Of a stretch of 17,581 nt of DNA, positions 12,461-17,581 are shown in pieces. Each line of letters starts with the position of its first letter. Position 1 is the first letter of the stretch. A program made the translations under genes and the position numbers. A model generated the notes under the pieces. It did no database searches and was not told where the DNA came from. It worked only from the letters and a program-made list of their open reading frames with translations. The stretch is taken from contig CAZGYE010000090.1 in NCBI GenBank assembly GCA_964530165.1, forward strand, positions 1 to 17,581, read 5' to 3'. This DNA is from CAZGYE01 sp964530165 (lineage in GTDB: Bacteria > Planctomycetota > Planctomycetia > Planctomycetales > Planctomycetaceae).

Positions 12461-15458
12461 GTTTTTCCCTTTTCGTTTTGTGTGGCATGGGTGTGTGGCA
12501 CGGCGGACAAACGAAGCCGTCCATATCGGCCCTCGGCTGTTCTTTGAGCAGTTCCTGAATCGGGCGGAACACAGCGAGGATCTTTCGGTAATCCGGGTCC
12601 TCTTTCGAGGAGAAGATTGGACGCCCGCACGCCTCGGTTCCACCGGCCGACTTGGCCAGCGGCGCCAGCAGGAAGTTGTTCTTTTCCGGCTTGAGCATGC
12701 GGGTATAAAATGTTCGCGGAACGCCCGACGTGTGGCAAGCGTTGCATCGCCGGCCGGCCACCTCGTCCAGCACCGGCTTCAACTCGGGCGGGAGCATTCG
12801 CCGGCAGCCCATCCGCTCGCGGTGGTTCGACGCCGAGGTGCCGTAGTAGGGTACGTTCAAGTCGATCCACAGGTAAACGCGACGCCGTTCCTCCGGGGGC
12901 ACACTGACGCGCGGCTTGCCGGCGGCGTCCGGATGGCCGCTCCTGATCAGCTCAGCCAGCTTGCTGGCCGGCGAACCCCACTGCTTGGGCGTGATTTGCA
13001 GGATGTTGCGTTCCGTTCCGTTGATCGTCCAGATCCAGCTCGTAAACGGATTGCGTCCTTCGTTTCCACTGTCCAGCAAGACGTTGTGAAGCTGGGGGGA
13101 GTTTTCCCCCTGCGTTCCCTTGCGGGCCAGGACGTCGTAGGAGACGTTGAAGAAGTCTGTCTTGTCGGCCGACAGGTCGACACCGCCGTCCTGCTGGGAG
13201 GCGTTGTGGCATTCCACACAGTGCTTGTCAAAGACGGGCTGCACCACTTCCGGGTAGCTGAATCCTTTCACGCCCCATTCCGGCGGCCGGAGCTCCTGCG
13301 TCTGTTGCAGTGAAACAAAATCGCTGACCGCATGAGGCGACATCTCATTCCGATCCGCATGGCAGCCGACGCAACCCTGCACTTCGCCGGGCATCATGTG
13401 TGTGAAGGTCCGCATGCGCTGCACGGCTTGCCCTTCGGCATCGAGCGCCATGAAGTAGATCGGCACCTCGCTGGGCACCTGGAAGCTGGCCGAACCGTCT
13501 TCGGCCACGTCGGCGAATCCCCACACCTTCTTCGGCGAGTAGGTCGCGCCGCAAGAAACCAGCGGGAATTGAAAACCGAACGCCGAGTTGGCGGCATAGC
13601 CCGTGCCGCTGGGAACTTTGTGGATCAATGGCGTAAACACACTTTTTTCGATCTCCTGAACGACGCAAATCTGCTTGACTTCCCCTCGCTTCACATGCGG
13701 CGCGAGTCCGCGATACACGTCCTGCAGGACGACCGTCGCCCATGAACCGGAGACGCTTCCGTCCTCGGGCAGCTTGTCGGACTCGATGGCATGGGCAGGG
13801 GTGATTACCGGGGGTGTCGCGGTCGCGCGGATCGGCTGGGCGGAATAAGAGCCGATGCCGTCTTTCGGATAGAGCAGCGAAACGCGATCCCCGTCAAAGG
13901 TGCGCAACTGAAGCACTCCCAGTTTGGACACAAAATAGCGTCCGTCGTCGATGGGAAACGCCGTTTCATACGGCCCGTTCAGACCGTTTCCATAGACGCC
14001 GCGGACCCGATACATATCCACGTCCGGCGTCACGTTGCGGACGGATTTGCGGGCATTGGCGCCTTGGGATTGATCGATGATGCAAATCGCTCCACGGCAA
14101 TCGCCGTTGTGATTCGTCGCCAGCGCGAGAATCTTCTGCGTGCCCGGAATCGGCTGCGCCTGCATGAACGTGCCCGGTGCCAAAACGCGGTTGCCGTAAA
14201 AGCCCGACAAGCCCGTGCCGTCCGGCTTGATGGCCCACAGACTCTGAATCGGGCAGGCCGGCCGATCGACATACTCCCAGCGCGTGTAGATGATCCGCCC
14301 ATCGTTGAGCACCGAGGGCGTGAAGTCCATCAGATAGTTTGCCGAAAGCCGCTTTTGGCTCTCGCCGTCACGATCCATACGGTACAGAACGGGCGAGGTC
14401 GTCACGAAGCAGTACGCGTAGGCCGGCTTGCGGTCCGAGATGAAGGCAATGCCGCCGTCGGGCAGCCAGCACGCGTTGAGGTTGTTGTAGGGCGCGTCGG
14501 TCAACTGCGTCAGCCCGGTCCCGTCGATGTTGACACGGTAGATCTGATAGTTGTCGTCAGGATGGCTGCGGTCGACCTCTTCGGTCAATTGGTTGGGTCG
14601 GGCCATTTGCACTCCGCCCCGTTTCCAGGAGAAGACCACCTCGCGTCCGTCGTAGGAGAGATCGCAGTCGATGATCTCCCCTTCCGCCGAATCGATCAAC
14701 TGCCGCAACGTGCCGCCGCCGGGTCCGGGCGTCCAGACGCACAGACCGCCGCCGGGCAGGTAGCCTTCCACGTGATACGTGTAAACGTGCGAAAGGTCGA
14801 GGGGATGCCGCCGGATCAGCAGGACGTCGCGGAAGCCGAACTTCCCGGCATACAAGTCGTTGGCCAACTGCTGGTCGGTCGGCGTCCGCTTTTCTACTGT
14901 GAAGGCGGAGATTTCCTCGTCGGAAGGGCTGGAAGAATAGACGGCGATCTCCGAAGCGCCGGGATTGTAACGTGATGTATGGGCCGAAAGGAACTTGAGC
15001 GTGACCTTCTTGACAGTCGTCTTGGGAAACCGGATCCGTTGCGGATCGCCGGTCATCTTGAACCTGCCCCGCACGATGGGCTTCGCGGAGTCGTCGAGAG
15101 TGACCTCGTAGTCTTTGAAGCATTCTTCCAGGGCCTGCGCGGTCCGTCCGTAGTAGACGATCTCGGCCACGTCGACCGGCTTGTCCCATTCCAGACGAAA
15201 CCATCCTTGAAATTTCGACTTGATGCCGCGGACCACCCAGGCGGCCCGGTCGTCATGTTTGCTCAACGGACGTGGAATCGCCCCGTCGACGGCAAAGCGG
15301 GCGGCGTACAATCCGTTGTACTCGTCGCTGGCCGAGACTTTGGCCCGCCGCGCGAGGTTCTCCGGCTCCTTGTCCGCCGCCCAAGCCCCATGAGACAGGC
15401 CGACACTCAATGCCAAGACCACCAAGACCGCAATCGCAACGCCGCGTCTCGCTCTCAT
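12342..15458 (-). CDS. HzsA-like multiheme c-type cytochrome with beta-propeller and discoidin-like N-terminus
   Basis: The protein has 1038 residues. The ATG at 15458-15456 has AAAGGG 7 nt upstream, and a signal peptide covers residues 1-28. About 32-175 resembles an F5/8 type C (discoidin-like, carbohydrate-binding) domain (NLARRAKVSASDEYNG...). About 205-560 is a PD40/TolB-like propeller (for example YQIYRVNIDGTGLTQLT, SDRKPAY). About 560-930 resembles the hydrazine synthase alpha-subunit-like region. CxxCH haem sites are at 696-700 (CVGCH), 747-751 (CVECH), 905-909 (CNACH) and 984-988 (CPPCH). It probably acts as a periplasmic electron-transfer or redox protein. No other anammox genes are present, so hydrazine synthesis is not implied. 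The last ~39 residues overlap the DUF1080 start region in another frame and look non-homologous, so the C-terminus may be extended or frameshifted. Confidence 0.88.
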   Translation of the reverse strand: MRARRGVAIAVLVVLALSVGLSHGAWAADKEPENLARRAKVSASDEYNGLYAARFAVDGAIPRPLSKHDDRAAWVVRGIKSKFQGWFRLEWDKPVDVAEIVYYGRTAQALEECFKDYEVTLDDSAKPIVRGRFKMTGDPQRIRFPKTTVKKVTLKFLSAHTSRYNPGASEIAVYSSSPSDEEISAFTVEKRTPTDQQLANDLYAGKFGFRDVLLIRRHPLDLSHVYTYHVEGYLPGGGLCVWTPGPGGGTLRQLIDSAEGEIIDCDLSYDGREVVFSWKRGGVQMARPNQLTEEVDRSHPDDNYQIYRVNIDGTGLTQLTDAPYNNLNACWLPDGGIAFISDRKPAYAYCFVTTSPVLYRMDRDGESQKRLSANYLMDFTPSVLNDGRIIYTRWEYVDRPACPIQSLWAIKPDGTGLSGFYGNRVLAPGTFMQAQPIPGTQKILALATNHNGDCRGAICIIDQSQGANARKSVRNVTPDVDMYRVRGVYGNGLNGPYETAFPIDDGRYFVSKLGVLQLRTFDGDRVSLLYPKDGIGSYSAQPIRATATPPVITPAHAIESDKLPEDGSVSGSWATVVLQDVYRGLAPHVKRGEVKQICVVQEIEKSVFTPLIHKVPSGTGYAANSAFGFQFPLVSCGATYSPKKVWGFADVAEDGSASFQVPSEVPIYFMALDAEGQAVQRMRTFTHMMPGEVQGCVGCHADRNEMSPHAVSDFVSLQQTQELRPPEWGVKGFSYPEVVQPVFDKHCVECHNASQQDGGVDLSADKTDFFNVSYDVLARKGTQGENSPQLHNVLLDSGNEGRNPFTSWIWTINGTERNILQITPKQWGSPASKLAELIRSGHPDAAGKPRVSVPPEERRRVYLWIDLNVPYYGTSASNHRERMGCRRMLPPELKPVLDEVAGRRCNACHTSGVPRTFYTRMLKPEKNNFLLAPLAKSAGGTEACGRPIFSSKEDPDYRKILAVFRPIQELLKEQPRADMDGFVCPPCHTPMPHKTKREKHAVFQNRSRRSLGCFCCTLAPQPSGGGREKTGLETTHGR

Positions 15459-15511
15459 GTCTGTGCCCTTTCAAACATTTCGATCGTAACGTGTTGAACC
15501 CTCTCTCGCCC

Positions 15512-15539
15512 ATTGTATCCTGCGCTGCTTTGCTGTCCA
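15512..15539 (-). promoter_or_regulatory. candidate promoter of the HzsA-like/DUF1080 operon
   Basis: On the minus strand TGGACA (15539-15534; 5 of 6 matches to TTGACA) is followed after 16 bp by TACAAT (15517-15512; 5 of 6 matches to TATAAT) and GGG. The predicted leader is about 45-50 nt. The CTGGA...TACAATGG frame is the same as in the two elements at 9839-9955. Confidence 0.6.
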
Positions 15540-15587
15540 GAATGCTTTCGGAGCGTCCCATCCGTGTCCTGTTGTTCCACGCGCCGG

Positions 15588-15615
15588 TTGACTTCGGCGA
15601 TTGACGGCTTACCAT
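15588..15615 (+). promoter_or_regulatory. candidate promoter of the beta-propeller glycosidase-like gene
   Basis: TTGACT (15588-15593; 5 of 6 matches) and TACCAT (15610-15615; 4 of 6) are separated by 16 bp, 65 nt upstream of the ATG at 15681. It lies divergently next to the promoter of the multiheme operon, leaving about 48 bp between the two -35 boxes. Confidence 0.4.
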
Positions 15616-15680
15616 CAACGTTTGCCCTGCAGAAATGTGCACAGTTCCGTCAGCACGCTTCCCGCGACCGAGGTGCCGTC

Positions 15681-17384
15681 ATGTCCCGTAACCGATTCCT
15701 CTCAGCATTCGTTCTAGTTTCTGCAGTGTACAGCACGACGCTCCTTGTGTCTCGTGTGCTTGCTGTGGAACCGGGCGCGGAGGCGGCTACTGTCTCGTCG
15801 GCCGGTGAAGTCCTCTACAACGGCATCGCACAGCCGAAGTCGTGGCCGCCGCGCATGAAAACGTTGCCCCGTGATCCGGTCACGCCGCCGTACCTCAAGT
15901 CGCCGCCGCGGGTGATTCCGATCGACGTCGGGCGGCAGTTGTTCGTCGACGATTTTCTGATCGAGAAAACAACACTGAAGCGCACCTACCATACCGCCCG
16001 TTATTTCGAGAACAATCCGGTGCTGAAACCGGATCAGCCGTGGGAAACCAAAACGAAACCGAATCCCTGCGCCATGGTCTTCAGCGACGGTGTCTGGTAC
16101 GACCCGCAAGACCGGCTGTTCAAGATGTGGTACATGGGCGGGTACGTCGCGGGCACGTGTTATGCCACGTCGAAGGATGGCATCCACTGGGAGAAGCCGA
16201 CACTCGACGTTTTTCCGGGCACGAATCTCGTGCAAAAGGGTTATCGAGACTCCAACACCGTATGGCTCGACCACAACGCGAAGGACCCAGATGCCCGCTT
16301 CAAGATGATGCTTTACGCATCCGGTGCTCTCTCGCTGTCGACCTCACCGGACGGCATTCACTGGAGCAAACCGGTCCGTAGCGGTCCGACCGGCGACCGC
16401 ACCACGTTTTTCTACAACCCGTTCCGCAAGCGGTGGATTTACGGCATCCGGGCCGGTTTGGGCGGCTTTGGTCGAATCCGCCGGTATTGGGAAGCCGCCG
16501 ATTTTATCGACAACGCCAACTGGAAATCGGGTGAGCCGGTCCTGTGGGTCGGCGCCGACAACGCCGACCCGAAACGGGACGACCTGAAGACCCAGCCACA
16601 ACTCTACAACCTCGACTGTGTGGCGTACGAAAGCGTCTTACTGGGGCTGTTCACCATTTGGCGAGGCCAGCCGAGTGATCGCGCCAAACCGAACGAAGTC
16701 TGCGTCGGCTTTAGCCGCGACGGTTTCCATTGGCATCGACCCGATCGGCGCGCGTTGATTCCGGTCTCCGAAGAGCACGGCGATTGGAATTGGGGCAACG
16801 TGCAATCGGCCGGCGGCTGCTGTTTGGTTGTGGGCGATGCGCTTTACTTCTACGTCAGCGGCCGGGCGGGGATTCCCGGCTCGCGTTCCTCGGGTGTGTG
16901 CACCACGGCCCTGGCGACGCTTCGCCGCGACGGATTCGTCTCTCTCGATGCCGGCCAGACTGAGGGAACACTGACCACCCGCCCGGTGCGCTTCAAAGGC
17001 GGGCATCTGTTCGTCAACGCCGACGTCGACGGCGGCGAACTGCGTGCCGAAGTCCTCGATGCCGACGGCCGGGTCATCGCCCCGTTTTCTCGCGAGCATT
17101 GTCTACCGATCAACAAAGACAGCACACGGGCACTCATCCGCTGGGAAGCGGGTGGCGATCTGTCGAAACTCGCCGGCAAGCCAGTTCAATCCGGCAAGCC
17201 AGTTCAATCCGGCAAGCCGGTTCGATCCGGCAAGCCGGTTCGATTTCGTTTCCATCTGACCCGCGGGAGCCTCTACGCGTTTTGGGTCAGTCCGGACGAA
17301 ACCGGCGCCAGCTACGGCTATGTCGCCGCCGGCGGTCCGGGATTCACGGGTCCCGTCGATACCGTCGGACGCGGGACGAAATGA
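15681..17384 (+). CDS. secreted five-bladed-propeller glycosidase-like protein (GH32/43/130-type)
   Basis: The protein has 567 residues. The ATG at 15681 has GAGGT 6 nt upstream and starts a signal peptide (residues 1-28, ending VLA). The mature protein begins with a conserved VGRQLFVDDFLIE block (83-95). Three propeller motifs of S-x-[DG]-x-HW type follow (SKDGIHWEKP 164-173, SPDGIHWSKP 222-231, SRDGFHWHRP 345-354), as seen in glycoside hydrolase clan propellers. I cannot assign catalytic acids with confidence. A C-terminal beta-sandwich (about 432-560) contains four in-frame copies of a 6-residue unit (about 498-521). Similar secreted proteins are common in planctomycetes and usually left as GH32-N-like or hypothetical. 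It is divergent from the multiheme/DUF1080 operon, which supports a glycan-related role. Confidence 0.83.
   Translation: MSRNRFLSAFVLVSAVYSTTLLVSRVLAVEPGAEAATVSSAGEVLYNGIAQPKSWPPRMKTLPRDPVTPPYLKSPPRVIPIDVGRQLFVDDFLIEKTTLKRTYHTARYFENNPVLKPDQPWETKTKPNPCAMVFSDGVWYDPQDRLFKMWYMGGYVAGTCYATSKDGIHWEKPTLDVFPGTNLVQKGYRDSNTVWLDHNAKDPDARFKMMLYASGALSLSTSPDGIHWSKPVRSGPTGDRTTFFYNPFRKRWIYGIRAGLGGFGRIRRYWEAADFIDNANWKSGEPVLWVGADNADPKRDDLKTQPQLYNLDCVAYESVLLGLFTIWRGQPSDRAKPNEVCVGFSRDGFHWHRPDRRALIPVSEEHGDWNWGNVQSAGGCCLVVGDALYFYVSGRAGIPGSRSSGVCTTALATLRRDGFVSLDAGQTEGTLTTRPVRFKGGHLFVNADVDGGELRAEVLDADGRVIAPFSREHCLPINKDSTRALIRWEAGGDLSKLAGKPVQSGKPVQSGKPVRSGKPVRFRFHLTRGSLYAFWVSPDETGASYGYVAAGGPGFTGPVDTVGRGTK
17173..17244 (+). 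repeat. in-frame 18-bp minisatellite, four copies
   Basis: Four adjacent 18-bp units begin at 17173, 17191, 17209 and 17227. Units 1 and 2 are identical (CCGGCAAGCCAGTTCAAT), and units 3 and 4 are identical (CCGGCAAGCCGGTTCGAT). They encode GKPVQS/GKPVRS-type repeats and keep the reading frame. Confidence 0.9.
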
Positions 17385-17437
17385 GAACGCGGTCCGATCG
17401 CCGCCGCTTGAGTGACAGTAGTTCCAACTTTGGCGGC

Positions 17438-17495
17438 CGGGTGGCCCCGGCTGGGGCCACCCGCCCGCGGGGAAAAGGTTCTCCGCGGGCTTTCT
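17438..17495 (+). terminator. double-hairpin terminator after the glycosidase-like gene
   Basis: The first hairpin has an 11-bp stem (17438-17448 with 17453-17463) and a GGCT loop. The second has a 10-bp stem including one G-T pair (17463-17472 with 17481-17490), an AAAAGGTT loop and a following TTTCT. They start 54 nt after the stop codon. The stems share base 17463, so the two hairpins would stack or compete at that position. Confidence 0.6.
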
Positions 17496-17512
17496 GCGTT
17501 GCGTTCGAACTC

Positions 17513-17566
17513 GACGGGTGGCGGGACCTGAGCGACCAACGGGAGCGTGGCCCCGTGCTTGCATGC
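17513..17566. repeat. diverged inverted copy of the left-end intergenic repeat
   Basis: Read on the plus strand, GGGTGGCGGGACCT...GCGTGGCCCCG...GCATGC follows the same order of blocks as the complement of the first 53 bases of the window (GGGTGGCGGGGCCT...ACGTGGCCCCG...GCATGC). Similarity is clear but imperfect, with a few small insertions. Confidence 0.6.
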
Positions 17567-17581
17567 TGGCAGGAAGCGTTG

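Noticed and set aside
13791..14975. 394-residue plus-strand open frame opposite the multiheme gene
   Set aside because: It has no secretion signal or recognisable fold; the minus-strand frame carries CxxCH motifs and a propeller.
12342..15458. Evidence for anammox metabolism from the hydrazine-synthase-like gene
   Set aside because: No other hydrazine synthase subunits or hydrazine dehydrogenase genes are nearby, and HzsA-like proteins occur in planctomycetes that do not perform anammox.

Overview
The window looks like chromosomal DNA from a planctomycete, most likely a Pirellulales-type relative. That is inferred from gene content and not from a marker gene. It contains a DUF1559 protein with a prepilin-like N-terminus and an H-x9-DG C-terminus, two CRTAC1-type FG-GAP/ASPIC-UnbV proteins, an EF-hand protein, a TMTC-like membrane protein with TPRs, a DUF1080 protein, and a hydrazine-synthase-alpha-like multiheme protein. 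The DNA is GC-rich, so nearly every gene carries long antisense shadow ORFs. I saw no tRNA, rRNA, transposase, integrase or CRISPR array. Nearly every product has a signal peptide, lipobox or membrane anchor, so this is a cell-envelope region.

Layout. 1-175: GC-rich tandem intergenic repeat. 176-526 (-): small Cys-rich secreted protein. 889-1698 (+): secreted EF-hand protein, ending in a perfect hairpin terminator. 4867-1779 (-): operon of a membrane TPR protein and a membrane-anchored CRTAC1 protein, coupled by an ATGA overlap. 5129-6677 (+): DUF1559 protein, then a small lipoprotein-like protein. 9653-6713 (-): SGNH hydrolase and TMTC-like GT-C/TPR protein, 7 nt apart. 10107-11813 (+): CRTAC1 lipoprotein, divergent from the SGNH operon. 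15458-11831 (-): multiheme HzsA-like protein and a DUF1080 protein whose reading frames overlap by 119 nt. 15681-17384 (+): secreted beta-propeller glycosidase-like protein. 17385-17581: two strong hairpins, then a diverged inverted copy of the repeat found at the left end.

How the genes may work together (inference). The right-hand cluster combines a cytochrome c-type protein with a carbohydrate-binding-like N-terminus, a DUF1080 (3-keto-glycoside hydrolase type) protein and a divergent glycosidase-like propeller. That would fit periplasmic oxidation-dependent glycan processing, with the cytochrome taking electrons, but no glycoside 3-dehydrogenase is visible here. The SGNH/TMTC pair suggests glycosylation and acyl or ester tailoring of surface glycans or proteins. 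The two CRTAC1 proteins and the EF-hand protein are probably Ca2+-dependent surface or adhesion proteins.

The most unusual non-coding signals are a promoter-like element (TGGAAC-N17-TACAATGG) that occurs as two inverted copies in one divergent intergenic region and in a close variant before the multiheme gene, a dyad spanning a -35 box, and the repeat family shared by the two ends of the window.
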